Positions 34,045-43,089 of a stretch of DNA of 64,000 nucleotides are shown one piece after another; the first letter of the stretch is position 1, and each line of letters opens with the position of its first letter. The notes under the pieces are model-generated. The model was not told the origin of the DNA. It did not search any database and was given only the letters and a program-made list of their open reading frames with translations. Origin of the DNA: Streptomyces hyaluromycini. Lineage in GTDB: Bacteria; Actinomycetota; Actinomycetes; Streptomycetales; Streptomycetaceae. The stretch covers positions 62,001 to 126,000 of the forward strand of contig NZ_BCFL01000024.1 in NCBI RefSeq assembly GCF_002217755.1, given 5' to 3'. A program made the translations under genes and the position numbers.

Positions 34045-34765
34045 CGCGCTCCACACCCTGGTACCGCCCCGGGACGACCGGCACGGCCCGCTGCCTCCCC
34101 TGCTGCTGACGCTGACGGTGGTCACCGGGCTGGTCGACGCGGTGAGTTATCTGTCCCTCGGGCATGTCTTCGTCGCCAACATGACCGGCAACGTGGTGTT
34201 CCTCGGCTTCGCGCTGGCGGGCGCCCCGAACCTGTCCGCGCTCGCCTCCGTCGCCGCCCTGGCCGCGTTCCTCGTCGGGGCGCTGGCCGGCGGACGGCTG
34301 GGCACGCGGTTCGCCGCCCACCGCGGGGATCTGCTGAAGACGGCGGCGGCGGTGCAGACCGTGCTGGTCGCCGTCGCGGTGGCCGCCGCCGCGGTCGGCG
34401 ACGGCCGGGTCGGCACGGGGGTGCAGTACACGCTGATCGTGTTCCTCGGGCTCGCCATGGGTCTGCAGAACGCGGTCGCCCGGCGCCTCGGCGTCCCCGA
34501 CATGACCACGACCGTGCTGACGCTGACCCTGACGGGCCTGGCCGCGGACTCCGCCCCGGCGGGCGGCGCCGCACCCCGGCCCGGCCGCCGGATCCTGTCC
34601 GTCCTGGCCATGCTGCTCGGCGCGTTCGCGGGGACCGGACTCCTGCTCCACGGCCATCTGGTGCTCACCCTGGGCCTGGCCCTGCTGCTCCTGCTCGTCA
34701 CCTCCCTGGCCACGCACCGTCTGGCAGGCGGCGACCCCGCCTGGACCCGGTCGGCAGCGGCATGA
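34025..34765 (+). CDS. YoaK family (DUF1275) membrane protein
   Basis: A 246-residue polytopic protein of the DUF1275/YoaK family with about six membrane spans. Its hallmark TGLVDAVSYLSLGHVFVANMTGN near residue 35 is clear, with a second LGLAMGLQNAVARRLGVPDMTTTVLT repeat. The family has no settled biochemical function. The GTG at 34025 has GGAAGGAG 8 bases upstream and starts inside the end of doxX. The stop overlaps the MFS start (ATGA), so three genes are co-translated. Confidence 0.9.
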   Translation: MRRLLTDALHTLVPPRDDRHGPLPPLLLTLTVVTGLVDAVSYLSLGHVFVANMTGNVVFLGFALAGAPNLSALASVAALAAFLVGALAGGRLGTRFAAHRGDLLKTAAAVQTVLVAVAVAAAAVGDGRVGTGVQYTLIVFLGLAMGLQNAVARRLGVPDMTTTVLTLTLTGLAADSAPAGGAAPRPGRRILSVLAMLLGAFAGTGLLLHGHLVLTLGLALLLLLVTSLATHRLAGGDPAWTRSAAA

Positions 34766-36369
34766 GCGACACCGCCGCCGACTCCCCGTGGGCGCCCCTC
34801 GCGGCCCGTGTCTTCCGGGCGCTGTGGATCGCCCAGCTGGTCTCCAACATAGGCAGCTGGATGCAGACGGTCGGCGCCCAGTGGCTGCTGGTCGGGGACA
34901 GTGCCGCGCTGGTGACGCTGGTGCAGACCGCGTCCAGCCTGCCCGTCGTCCTCCTCGCGCTGCCCTCCGGGGTGGTCGCCGACCGGTTCGACCGGCGTGC
35001 GGTGCTGGTCACCGCGCAGTTCGCGATGCTCGCGGTGTCCGGGGCACTGGCCGCGCTCGCGTTCCTGGACGCGCTCTCCCCGACGGCGCTGCTGCTCCTG
35101 ACCTTCCTGCTGGGCTGCGGCACCGCGCTGATGGGCCCGGCCTGGCAGGCGATCCAGCCGGAGCTGGTGGAGCGGGAGCGGCTCGGTCAGGCGGCGGCGC
35201 TCGGCGCGGTGAACATGAACCTGGCCCGTGCCGTCGGTCCGGCGCTCGGCGGGGCGGTGGTCGCGGCGGCGGGCGCGGGCTGGGTCTTCGCCTTCAACGC
35301 GGCGTCCTATCTGGGCATCGCGGCCGTCCTGCTGCTGTGGCGGCGCCCCGCCGCGGCCGCCGTCCCGCCCGCCGCCGACGAGGGGCTGCCGGCCGCCCTG
35401 TACGCCGGCCGCCGCTACGTCTGGAACGCGCCCGGCGTCCGCCGGATCCTGCTGCGCACGCTCCTGTTCATCCCCGGCGGCGCCGCCCTGTGGGCCCTGC
35501 TGCCGCTGACCGCGAGCCGCTCCCTCGGCCTCGGCTCGGGCGGCTACGGACTGCTCCTCGGGGCGGTGGGCATCGGCGCGGTCGGCGGCGCCTTCCTGCT
35601 GCCCCGCGCCCGTCGCCTTCTCGGCGCCAACGGCACCCTCGCGGCCGGCGCCCTGGTGTTCGCCGGGGTGCTCGCGGTGCTGGCCACGGTCCACGTCCCG
35701 TGGCTGGTCGCGCTCGCCCTGCTGCCCGCGGGCCTCGCCTGGATCGCCGTCCTGTCCACGCTGAACGCGGCCGTGCAGACCCGGCTCCCCGGCTGGGTCA
35801 GGGCCCGCGGACTCGCCGTCTATCTCCTGGTCTTCCAGGGTGGACAGGCGCTGGCCGCGCCCCTGTGGGGTGCGGTGGCCGACCGGCTCGGGCTGAGCGC
35901 CTGTCTGCTGATCGCCGGCGGCGCCATGCTGCTGAGCGCGGCCAGCGTACGGCGCTGGCCGCTGCGCGATGCCGAGGGCATCAACCCCACGCTCTCGGAC
36001 CACTGGCCGGCGCCTCCCCTGGTGTTCGAACCCGGGGAGGCCGACGGCCCGGTCCTGGTCTCGGTCGTCTACCGCGTCCCGACGGACCGGCAGGCCGAGT
36101 TCACGGACCGCATGCACCGCGTGGCGCGCTCCCGGCGCCGTACCGGAGCCCTGTCCTGGGGCCTCTACCAGGACGGCCACGACCCCGAACGCTTCGTCGA
36201 GAACTACCTGGTCTCCTCCTGGGCGGAGCACCAGGCCCAGCACCACGTCCGGCTGACGGCCACCGACCGCCGGTTCGAGGAGGAGGCCCGCGCACTGCTC
36301 ACCCCGGGCACCGCGCCCGAGGTGACGCACGCCTTCGACACGACGGCGGGACCGGCGGTACGGCCCTGA
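34762..36369 (+). CDS. MFS transporter with C-terminal ABM-like domain
   Basis: 535 residues. The first ~410 form an MFS exporter of the EntS/MFS_3 type (NIGSWMQTVGAQWLLV, LPSGVVADRFDRR, LLGCGTALMGPAWQAIQPELV). The last ~120 form a soluble domain of the antibiotic-biosynthesis-monooxygenase fold (VSVVYRVPTDRQAEFTDRMHRV through HVRLTATDRRFEEEARALL). The fusion is recurrent in actinomycete MFS_3 proteins, and the extra domain may sense or bind a small molecule. It is the last gene of the doxX operon, starting at ATG 34762. Confidence 0.87.
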   Translation: MSDTAADSPWAPLAARVFRALWIAQLVSNIGSWMQTVGAQWLLVGDSAALVTLVQTASSLPVVLLALPSGVVADRFDRRAVLVTAQFAMLAVSGALAALAFLDALSPTALLLLTFLLGCGTALMGPAWQAIQPELVERERLGQAAALGAVNMNLARAVGPALGGAVVAAAGAGWVFAFNAASYLGIAAVLLLWRRPAAAAVPPAADEGLPAALYAGRRYVWNAPGVRRILLRTLLFIPGGAALWALLPLTASRSLGLGSGGYGLLLGAVGIGAVGGAFLLPRARRLLGANGTLAAGALVFAGVLAVLATVHVPWLVALALLPAGLAWIAVLSTLNAAVQTRLPGWVRARGLAVYLLVFQGGQALAAPLWGAVADRLGLSACLLIAGGAMLLSAASVRRWPLRDAEGINPTLSDHWPAPPLVFEPGEADGPVLVSVVYRVPTDRQAEFTDRMHRVARSRRRTGALSWGLYQDGHDPERFVENYLVSSWAEHQAQHHVRLTATDRRFEEEARALLTPGTAPEVTHAFDTTAGPAVRP

Positions 36370-36459
36370 GCCACGGAGGTCGGCCCGCGCCGGACACCCC
36401 GTGCTCCGGCCGCGGTCCGGGAACTGCGCGCCGATCGCCTGGGGCAGCGCATGTCACGC

Positions 36460-36798
36460 TCAGTCGAGTTCGCCGCGCAGCCACTTCAGGACGTCGGGGG
36501 TCACCGGGTCGGCGATGTCGGCGAACTCCTCGTGTTTCTGGAGGAACTTGGCGACGTACGTGCACACGGGTACGACGCGTTTCCCGCCGGCGCGGACGTC
36601 GGTGAGCGCCTCCTCGACCAGCCGGCCGGCCAGGCCCTGTCCGGCGAAGGCGTCGTCGACCTCGGTGTGGTAGAAGACCCGCTGGTCACCGTGGTCGCGG
36701 TAGGCGGTGAGGCCGGCGCGTACGCCGTCGACCAGGATCTCGTAGCGGTCGTGGGCGTCGTTGTGCACGACGACCGGGGCGGCCTGGGGCTGGCTCAT
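36460..36798 (-). CDS. GNAT-like N-acetyltransferase (YidJ/Gcn5-related)
   Basis: A 112-residue protein of the short GCN5-related N-acetyltransferase group (COG2388 type). It has RYEILVDGVRAGLTAYRDHGDQRVFYHTEVDDAFAGQGLAGRLVEEALTDVRAGGKRVVPVCTYVAKFL as its core. The acetyl-CoA site is GQGLAGRL, and the end of the core forms the family's PxCxY motif. The ATG at 36798 has AAAGGAA upstream. A 19 bp repeat array sits before it, shared with the divergent MFS gene. Small enzymes of this group are of uncertain function. Confidence 0.85.
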   Translation of the reverse strand: MSQPQAAPVVVHNDAHDRYEILVDGVRAGLTAYRDHGDQRVFYHTEVDDAFAGQGLAGRLVEEALTDVRAGGKRVVPVCTYVAKFLQKHEEFADIADPVTPDVLKWLRGELD

Positions 36799-36811
36799 CG
36801 GGTTCCTTTCG

Positions 36812-36868
36812 GTGGGACATGACGATGTCGGTGGGGCATGACGATGTCGGTGGAGCATGGCGACGGCG
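36812..36868. repeat. Three 19 bp direct repeats with internal palindrome
   Basis: Copies begin at 36812, 36831 and 36850 (GTGGGACATGACGATGTCG and variants). The first contains the inverted repeat GACAT-GACG-ATGTC (36816-36829), degraded in the later copies. The array is in the divergent spacer between the GNAT-like and MFS genes, so it is a candidate operator cluster. Confidence 0.7.
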
Positions 36869-36980
36869 ATCTCCCGCCGAGATGACTGACATCCTGAACC
36901 ATCGCCGTGAAGAGGGAAGCACGGCGGGCGGCAGAGCGCTGGTGAATGACGAGAGCAACGCCTCGTGTGAGGAAGGTCCC

Positions 36981-38216
36981 GTGTCCCAGTCGTCGTCGTC
37001 CGAAATCCGCTCCCCGCGCCGGGAGGCAGCCGCCGAGGCCGCCCACGGGGTGCCTGGCTGGCTGATCGCGCTGTTCGCCGTCGCCTCCGGCATGACGGTC
37101 GCGAACCTGTACTACGCCCAGCCCCTGCTGTCCGAGCTGCGCGGTGTCTTCCACATCGGCGAGGCCACCGCGGGTCTGCTGATCACGCTCACCCAGGTCG
37201 GCTACGTGATCGGCATGATCTTCCTGGTGCCGCTCGGCGACCGGCTGGAGAAGCGGAGCCTGGTCACCGCCCTGCTGACGGTCACCACGCTCGCCCTGGT
37301 GGCGGCCGGTCTGGCGACCGGGTTCCCGATGCTGCTGATCGCCTCGCTGATCAGCGGGGCCACGTCCGTGGTGGCGCAGATACTCGTCCCCTTCGCCGCG
37401 AGCCTGGCGCCCGACCACGCCCGGGGACGGGTGGTGGGCCGGGTGATGAGCGGCCTGCTCACCGGCATCCTGCTGTCCCGCACGCTCAGCAGCCTGGTCT
37501 CCAGCGTGGCCGGCTGGCGGGTGGTCTACCTCGGCTCGGCCGTCCTGATGGCCCTGCTGGGCGTGGCCCTGCGGCTGGCCCTCCCCAAGCATGCGCCGAC
37601 CACCTCCGTGCCGTACCACCACGTGCTGCGCTCCACGGCGGCGCTGGTGCGCACGCATCCCGCGCTGGTGCGCCGGGGCCTCTACCAGGCGGCGATGTTC
37701 GGTGCCTTCAGCGCCTTCTGGACAACTGTCTCGTACGTCCTGACGGGACCGCACTTCCACTACTCCGCCGTCGGTGTCGGGGTGTTCGCGCTGGTCGGCG
37801 CGGCCGGCGCGGCCGTCGCCCCGTTCGCCGGGCACTGGGCCGACCGCGGACTGACCCGCCGGATGACCGGTGTCGCGTTCGGCGTCGCCGCGCTGGCCTT
37901 CGCCATAGCCGGGTTCGGCCAGCACAGCGTCATCCTGATCGGGCTGGCGGCCGTCGCCCTCGACATGGCCGTACAGACCAGCCTGATCCTCGGCCAGCAC
38001 ACCGTCTACCAACTCGATCCCCTCGCCCGGGCCCGCCTCAACAGCGCCTTCATCGCGATCTTCTTCATCGGCGGCGCCCTCGGCTCCCAGCTCGGCTCGA
38101 TCGCCTACCGGTCCGGCGGCTGGAGCGCGGTCAGCCTCTTCGGAGCCGCCCTGCCGGCGCTGGGGCTGCTGTACTGGCTCACCGAGCGCCGGACCGGCGC
38201 GAAGCGCTCAGCGTAG
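36981..38216 (+). CDS. MFS transporter (DHA1-like efflux)
   Basis: A 411-residue major facilitator with twelve predicted spans. The first-domain marks are MTVANLYYAQPLLSEL and VGYVIGMIFLVPLGDRLEKR (motif A). FVPFAASLAPDHARGRVVGRVMSGLLTGILLSR-type sequence follows. The GTG at 36981 is chosen because GAGGAAGG lies 5-6 bases upstream; the frame is open to 36819 but that stretch includes the repeats. This YfcJ/sugar-efflux-like group exports drugs or sugars. It converges on the flavoprotein gene with a 9 bp overlap. Confidence 0.88.
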   Translation: MSQSSSSEIRSPRREAAAEAAHGVPGWLIALFAVASGMTVANLYYAQPLLSELRGVFHIGEATAGLLITLTQVGYVIGMIFLVPLGDRLEKRSLVTALLTVTTLALVAAGLATGFPMLLIASLISGATSVVAQILVPFAASLAPDHARGRVVGRVMSGLLTGILLSRTLSSLVSSVAGWRVVYLGSAVLMALLGVALRLALPKHAPTTSVPYHHVLRSTAALVRTHPALVRRGLYQAAMFGAFSAFWTTVSYVLTGPHFHYSAVGVGVFALVGAAGAAVAPFAGHWADRGLTRRMTGVAFGVAALAFAIAGFGQHSVILIGLAAVALDMAVQTSLILGQHTVYQLDPLARARLNSAFIAIFFIGGALGSQLGSIAYRSGGWSAVSLFGAALPALGLLYWLTERRTGAKRSA

Positions 38217-39569
38217 GGCGCCGAGGGCCGCTTCCATCGCACGGTGGAAGGTCGGGTACGTGTAGATCATGTGGCGCAGCCGCTCGACCGGGACCTCGGC
38301 GTGGACGGCGACGTTCAGCCCGTACAGCAGCTCGCCGCCGGCCGGTCCCGCCGAGGTCGCGCCGACCAGGACACCCCGGTCGGCGTCCTCGACCAGCTTG
38401 AGGAAACCCTCGCCTCCCGGCCCGTGGATCCAGCCACGGGTCGAGGAGGCGTTCGGCAGTACGGCGGTCCGCACCCGCAGCCCCCGGTCGCGGGCCTGCC
38501 GCTCGGTCAGCCCGACGGCCGCGATCTCGGGGTCGGTGAAGGTGACCCGGGGCAGTGCCCGGTAGTCGGCGTCGGGGCCGGGCCTGCCGAGGATGTCCTG
38601 GACGGCGATCTGCGCCTGGTACATGGACACGTGGGTGAAGGCGCCCCGGCCGGTGATGTCGCCGACCGCCCAGAGACCGTCCGCCGCCCGCAGCTGTCCG
38701 TCGGTGGGGACGGCGCGGGCGGTGGGGTCGAGCCCGGCCGCCTCGACGCCCAGCCCGGCGAGGTCGCTGTACCGTCCGGTGGCGACGAGCAGCTGCTCGG
38801 CCCGGCGCGGCTCGGCCTCGCCGTCGAGCCACACGGTGAACCCGGCACCGTCATGGGCGACCTGGCCGGCCCGCGCCCCGGTCAGGACGGTCACCCCGTC
38901 GGCGCGCAGAGCCCCGACCGCGAGTTCTCCGGCCTCGGGTTCCTCCTGGGCCAGCAGCCGCTCCTGCCCCTCGACCACGGTGACCCGGCAGCTGAACCGG
39001 GCGAAGACCTGGGCGACCTCGGCGCCGATGGCACCGCCGCCGAGCACCAGCATCGACGCCGGGAGCTCCTTGGCGGACATGGCGTCGCGGTTGGTCCAGT
39101 AGGGCGTGCCCGCGAGACCCGGCACGGAGGGTATGCGGGGGCGGCTGCCGGTGGCCAGGACGACACCCCGGCGGGCCTCGAACACCCGTCCGTCGACGGT
39201 CACCCGGCGCGGTCCGGTGAGACGGCCCCGGCCGCGGACCAGGCGGCCGCCCTTGGCCGCCAGCCGGTCGGCCGCGACCCGGTCGTTCCAGTCGTCGGTG
39301 GCCTCGGTGCGAATGCGCCCGGCGACCGGGCTCCAGTCCGCGGTCACCTCCGCCCGTCCGGCCAGACCGGGGACCCGGCGGGCCTCGGCCAGCGCGTTCC
39401 CGGCCCGGATCATCATCTTGCTGGGGACGCACCCCCAGTACGGGCACTCGCCCCCGACCAGCTCCGCCTCGACGCCGACCACGTCGAGCCCCGCCTCGGC
39501 GAGCGTGCCCGCCAGGTACTCCCCGCCCGGCCCGAGGCCGACGACGACCACGTCCACCTGCTCGTTCAT
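38208..39569 (-). CDS. NAD(P)/FAD-dependent oxidoreductase, disulfide-reductase family
   Basis: A 453-residue pyridine nucleotide-disulfide oxidoreductase. FAD-binding VVVGLGPGGEYLA is at about 7-20. The redox pair Cys42/Cys47 lies in GGECPYWGCVPSK, and the NAD(P) motif LVLGGGAIGAEVAQVF follows. The dimerisation end has YTYPTFHRAMEAA, where the usual catalytic HPT is YPT, so the His of the classical glutathione/lipoamide reductase pair is replaced. This GGECPYW subgroup is typical of actinomycetes; the substrate is unknown. It is divergent from dps, with a 211 bp promoter region. Confidence 0.9.
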   Translation of the reverse strand: MNEQVDVVVVGLGPGGEYLAGTLAEAGLDVVGVEAELVGGECPYWGCVPSKMMIRAGNALAEARRVPGLAGRAEVTADWSPVAGRIRTEATDDWNDRVAADRLAAKGGRLVRGRGRLTGPRRVTVDGRVFEARRGVVLATGSRPRIPSVPGLAGTPYWTNRDAMSAKELPASMLVLGGGAIGAEVAQVFARFSCRVTVVEGQERLLAQEEPEAGELAVGALRADGVTVLTGARAGQVAHDGAGFTVWLDGEAEPRRAEQLLVATGRYSDLAGLGVEAAGLDPTARAVPTDGQLRAADGLWAVGDITGRGAFTHVSMYQAQIAVQDILGRPGPDADYRALPRVTFTDPEIAAVGLTERQARDRGLRVRTAVLPNASSTRGWIHGPGGEGFLKLVEDADRGVLVGATSAGPAGGELLYGLNVAVHAEVPVERLRHMIYTYPTFHRAMEAALGALR

Positions 39570-39780
39570 ATGCCCCTCGCTCCCTACGACTGCCGGTCAC
39601 CGACGGTAGGGCGCCGCGGCGGCCGGCCCGCGTCCGTGCGTGCACCGCGGCCGGTCCCAGAGCGAACCAGGTGCGCTCAGAGGCCTCGGTCCGGGCGCTC
39701 CCGGGCAACGCCTCCCCCGCCGCCGCGCCTAGCGTCACTCGCGTACCCAGCCGCATCGGACATCCGCCAGGAGGCGCACC

Positions 39781-40368
39781 GTGACCACCAGCTCCGAGCC
39801 CGGAAAGGCCCTGCAGCACAGCCAGCCGTGGCTGCACCAGAAGGGCGAGGTCATCCAGGAGTTCGGGACCGTCAAGCAGTTCCCCCTCGGCCTCTCGTAC
39901 GAGACGCGCATGTACTCCTGCCAGCGTCTGAACCGGGTCCTGGCGGACACGCAGATCCTGTACGGCCTCTACAAGAAGCACCACTGGCTGCTGCGCGGCG
40001 CGACCTTCTACCAGCTGCACCTGCTGCTGGACAAGCACGCGGACGACCAGCTGGCCCTCGTCGACACGCTCGCCGAGCGGGTCCAGACCCTGGGCGGGGT
40101 CGCGGTGGGCGACCCGCGGCACGTCGCCGAGATCACCTCGATCCCGCGTCCGCCGGACGGCGTCGAGGAGGTCCCGGCGATGCTCTCGCGGCTTCTGGAG
40201 GCCCACGAGACGATCCTGGTCGACGCGCACGACGCGGCCGCCCGGGCCGCCGAAATGGGCGACGACGGCACCAACGACCTGCTGGTCTCGCAGGTCATCC
40301 GCACCGGGGAGCTGCAGGCCTGGTTCCTGGCCGAGCACCTGGTCGACACTCCCCTGGTCCGCGCCTGA
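39781..40368 (+). CDS. dps: DNA starvation/stationary phase protection protein Dps
   Basis: A 195-residue Dps-type ferritin-like protein that stores iron and protects DNA in oxidative stress or sporulation. The conserved core HHWLLRGATFYQLHLLLDKHADDQ lies near 65-90. The N-terminal tail is Ser/Gln/His-rich. The GTG at 39781 follows AGGAGG. It is a single gene with a stress-related divergent flavoprotein beside it, and a LysR gene starts 88 bp after its stop. Confidence 0.93.
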   Translation: MTTSSEPGKALQHSQPWLHQKGEVIQEFGTVKQFPLGLSYETRMYSCQRLNRVLADTQILYGLYKKHHWLLRGATFYQLHLLLDKHADDQLALVDTLAERVQTLGGVAVGDPRHVAEITSIPRPPDGVEEVPAMLSRLLEAHETILVDAHDAAARAAEMGDDGTNDLLVSQVIRTGELQAWFLAEHLVDTPLVRA

Positions 40369-40456
40369 GAGAACCCGGGAGCAGCGGATGCCTGCCTAGG
40401 ATGCGGCGGAGATCCCCGCCGTACCGAGGCGGGCGCCGTGCCACCGGGAGCAGATC

Positions 40457-41326
40457 ATGGACCTGCGGCAGATGGAAGTCGTGGTCGCCGTGGCGGACGC
40501 GGGCGGGTTCACGGCGGCCGCGCGGCGGCTGCACGTGGTCCAGTCCGCCGTCTCCGGCACGGTCCGCGCCCTGGAGCGCGAGCTGGGCACCGCGCTGTTC
40601 ACCCGGACCACGCACCGGGTCGGGCTCACCCCGGCCGGTGAGGCGTTCGTCCCGGCGGCCCGGCAGGCCCTGCGCGCCGCCGAGCTGGCCCGCGAGGCGG
40701 TCGACGCGGCGAAGGGCGAGCTGCGCGGCCGGGTGACGGTCGGCACCATGCAGGGGGTCTGGGCGAACCTGCACCGCGCGCTGGCCGCGCTGCGGGCGGA
40801 ACATCCGCGGGTGGTGGTCCAGTTGCGGCAGGCGGCGGTCATCGACATCCGGCAGGCGCTGCGCGAGGGCACGGTGGACCTGGCGGTGGTGGCGCTGGAC
40901 CGCCAGCAGCAGCGCGGTCTGGTGACCAGGCTGCTGGCCCGTGAGGAGATGGTCCTGGTGGCCTCGCCCCGCCGGAGCCTCGCCACGAACGGTGCCGGGG
41001 GCACGGTCGACCTGGCCGACATCGCCGAGCTGCCGCAGGTGGAGTTCACGCCCGGCTGGGCGATCCGGGACGCGGCCGACCGCGCGTTCCGGGCGGCCGG
41101 CGTCGAACGCGCCACGACCTTCGAGGTCAACGACATCGTGGCCGCGTCCGAACTGGTCCGCGCCGACCTCGGCGTCTGCATCATGCCGCCGACCATCGCC
41201 CATCGCTTCCCGGACCTGACGCTCCACCGGTTCGCCCGGCACGCGCCGAGCTGGAAGGTGATGGTGGTACGGCCGCCGGGGGAGCCCCCGGCGGCCGTCG
41301 CGGCGCTCCTGCGCCACATCACCTGA
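40457..41326 (+). CDS. LysR family transcriptional regulator
   Basis: A 289-residue LysR regulator. The DNA-binding region is DLRQMEVVVAVADAGGFTAAARRLHVVQSAVSGTVRALERELG (residues 2-44), and the effector domain starts near residue 90. The ATG at 40457 follows GGGAGCAG. It is downstream of dps and convergent with the FMN-reductase gene. Its target is not evident: the divergent partner normally expected is absent, and its own 3' side is a 30 bp spacer. It could control the flavin-reductase/LLM pair opposite. Confidence 0.88.
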   Translation: MDLRQMEVVVAVADAGGFTAAARRLHVVQSAVSGTVRALERELGTALFTRTTHRVGLTPAGEAFVPAARQALRAAELAREAVDAAKGELRGRVTVGTMQGVWANLHRALAALRAEHPRVVVQLRQAAVIDIRQALREGTVDLAVVALDRQQQRGLVTRLLAREEMVLVASPRRSLATNGAGGTVDLADIAELPQVEFTPGWAIRDAADRAFRAAGVERATTFEVNDIVAASELVRADLGVCIMPPTIAHRFPDLTLHRFARHAPSWKVMVVRPPGEPPAAVAALLRHIT

Positions 41327-41356
41327 AGCGTGCTCTTCTCAGTCGAATCAGCCGAA

Positions 41357-42004
41357 TCAGTCGAACCGCAGGTCGGACAGCTGCCGTTCGAGGGCGCCGA
41401 TCTCGTCCCCGGGCTCCGGATCGGCCGGCCGGGCGGCCATCAGGGCGCCCAGTTCGCCGCCCGCCCGGCGGATGCGCGCGGGCAGCCCCTCGGCGTACGC
41501 GTCGCCGCCGGTCCCCCAGTCCTCGGACGCCGCGTACACGCCGGTCGGTACGACGACGGCGCGCAGGTGGGCGAAGAGCGGCCGCAACCCGTGCTCCAGG
41601 ACCAGGGAGTGCCGGGCCGTCCCGCCCGTCGCGGCGACCAGGACCGGCCTGCCGGTGAGGGCACCGGGGTCGATCAGGTCGAAGAACGACTTGAACAACC
41701 CGCTGTAGGACGCGCTGAACACGGGGGTCACGGCGATCAGGCCGTCGGCGCCCGTCACCGCGTCGATGGCGGCGGCCAGCGGGGGCGGCGGGAAGCCGGT
41801 GACGAGGTGGTTGGCGATGGCGACGGCCAGTTCGCGCAGTTCGACGACGCGGCTCTCCACCTCGTAGCCCCGCGGCCCGAGTTCGCCGTGGACGGCCTCG
41901 GCGAGCCGGTCCGCGAGCAGGCGGGTGCCGGACGGGGTGCTCAGGCCCGCCGAGACGGCGACGAGCTTCACCGGGCGGCCTCCGGCCGGGGCGGTGGCAC
42001 TCAT
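41357..42004 (-). CDS. CE1759-like NAD(P)H-dependent FMN reductase
   Basis: A 215-residue flavodoxin-fold FMN reductase (KLVAVSAGLSTPSGTRLLADRL near the start, TPVFSASYSGLFKSFFDLIDPGALTGRPVLVAATGG in the middle). It supplies reduced FMN to a partner monooxygenase. Its start overlaps the stop of the LLM gene by 4 bp (ATGA), and the pair matches the CE1758/CE1759 type. Together they form a two-component flavin monooxygenase. Confidence 0.9.
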   Translation of the reverse strand: MSATAPAGGRPVKLVAVSAGLSTPSGTRLLADRLAEAVHGELGPRGYEVESRVVELRELAVAIANHLVTGFPPPPLAAAIDAVTGADGLIAVTPVFSASYSGLFKSFFDLIDPGALTGRPVLVAATGGTARHSLVLEHGLRPLFAHLRAVVVPTGVYAASEDWGTGGDAYAEGLPARIRRAGGELGALMAARPADPEPGDEIGALERQLSDLRFD

Positions 42005-43089
42005 ACGGCGGCCTCCTGTCGGGCGGCGGCGACCAGGGAGGTGTGGGTCGGTGCCGCGGGCACGTCCGCCGGCCGCCCGGCCGCGAACTCCTTGCGCAGG
42101 ACGGGTACGACCTCCTCGCCCAGGATGTCGAGCTGCTCCAGGACGGTCTTCAGCGGCAGCCCGGCGTGGTCCATCAGGAACAGCTGCCGCTGGTAGTCGC
42201 CGACCGACTCGCGGAAGGACAGCGTCCGTTCGACGACCTGCTGGGGGGAGCCCACGGTCAGCGGGGTCTGCTCGGTGAAGTCCTCCAGGGACGGCCCGTG
42301 CCCGTAGACCGGCGCGTTGTCGAAGTACGGCCGGAACTCGCGCACCGCGTCCTGCGAGTTCTTCCGCATGAACACCTGGCCGCCGAGCCCGACGATCGCC
42401 TCCTCGGGCCGGCCGTGGCCGTGGAAGGCGTACCGCCGCCGGTACAGCTGGACCATGCGCCGGGTGTGGTCGGCCGGCCAGAAGATGTTGTTGTGGAAGA
42501 AGCCGTCGCCGTAGAAGGCGGCCTGCTCGGCTATCTCGGGCGAGCGGATCGACCCGTGCCAGACGAACGGCGGTACGCCGTCCAGCGGGCGGGGCGTGGC
42601 GGTGAACCCCTGGAGCGGGGTGCGGAACGTCCCCTCCCAGTCGACGACGTCCTCGCGCCACAGGCGGCGCAGCAGGGCGTAGTTCTCCTTGGCGAGGTCG
42701 AGGCCCCGCCGGATGTCCTGCCCGAACCACGGGTAGACGGGGCCGGTGTTGCCGCGGCCCAGCATCAGGTCGACCCGGCCGTCGGCCAGGTGCTGGAGCA
42801 TCGCGTAGTCCTCGGCGATCTTCACCGGGTCGTTGGTGGTGATCAGCGTCGTGGCGGTGGACAGGATCAGCTTCTCGGTGCGGGCGGCGATGTGGCCGAG
42901 CATCGTGGTCGGGGAGGACGGCACGAACGGCGGGTTGTGGTGCTCGCCGGTCGCGAAGACGTCCAGGCCGACCTCCTCCGCCTTGAGCGCGATGGCGACC
43001 ATCGCCTTGATGCGTTCGTGCTCCGAGGGAGTACGTCCCGTGGTCGGGTCGGTCGTCACGTCACCGACCGTGAAGATGCCGAATTGCAT
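42001..43089 (-). CDS. CE1758-like FMN-dependent luciferase-type monooxygenase
   Basis: A 362-residue LLM-class flavin monooxygenase. MQFGIFTVGDVTTDPTTG starts the barrel. EEVGLDVFATGEHHNPPFVPSS, LSTATTLITTNDPVKIAEDYAMLQHLADGRVDLMLGRGN and YGDGFFHNNIFWP are family marks. It uses reduced FMN from the adjacent reductase. The ATG at 43089 has GGAAG about 12 bases upstream. It is divergent from the gene for a secreted beta-propeller protein. The substrate is unknown. Confidence 0.92.
   Translation of the reverse strand: MQFGIFTVGDVTTDPTTGRTPSEHERIKAMVAIALKAEEVGLDVFATGEHHNPPFVPSSPTTMLGHIAARTEKLILSTATTLITTNDPVKIAEDYAMLQHLADGRVDLMLGRGNTGPVYPWFGQDIRRGLDLAKENYALLRRLWREDVVDWEGTFRTPLQGFTATPRPLDGVPPFVWHGSIRSPEIAEQAAFYGDGFFHNNIFWPADHTRRMVQLYRRRYAFHGHGRPEEAIVGLGGQVFMRKNSQDAVREFRPYFDNAPVYGHGPSLEDFTEQTPLTVGSPQQVVERTLSFRESVGDYQRQLFLMDHAGLPLKTVLEQLDILGEEVVPVLRKEFAAGRPADVPAAPTHTSLVAAARQEAAV

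Noticed and set aside
36819..36980. N-terminal extension of the MFS protein from the ATG at 36819
   Set aside because: The extension is encoded by the 19 bp repeats and has no membrane or family similarity; the GTG at 36981 has a good GAGGAAGG site.
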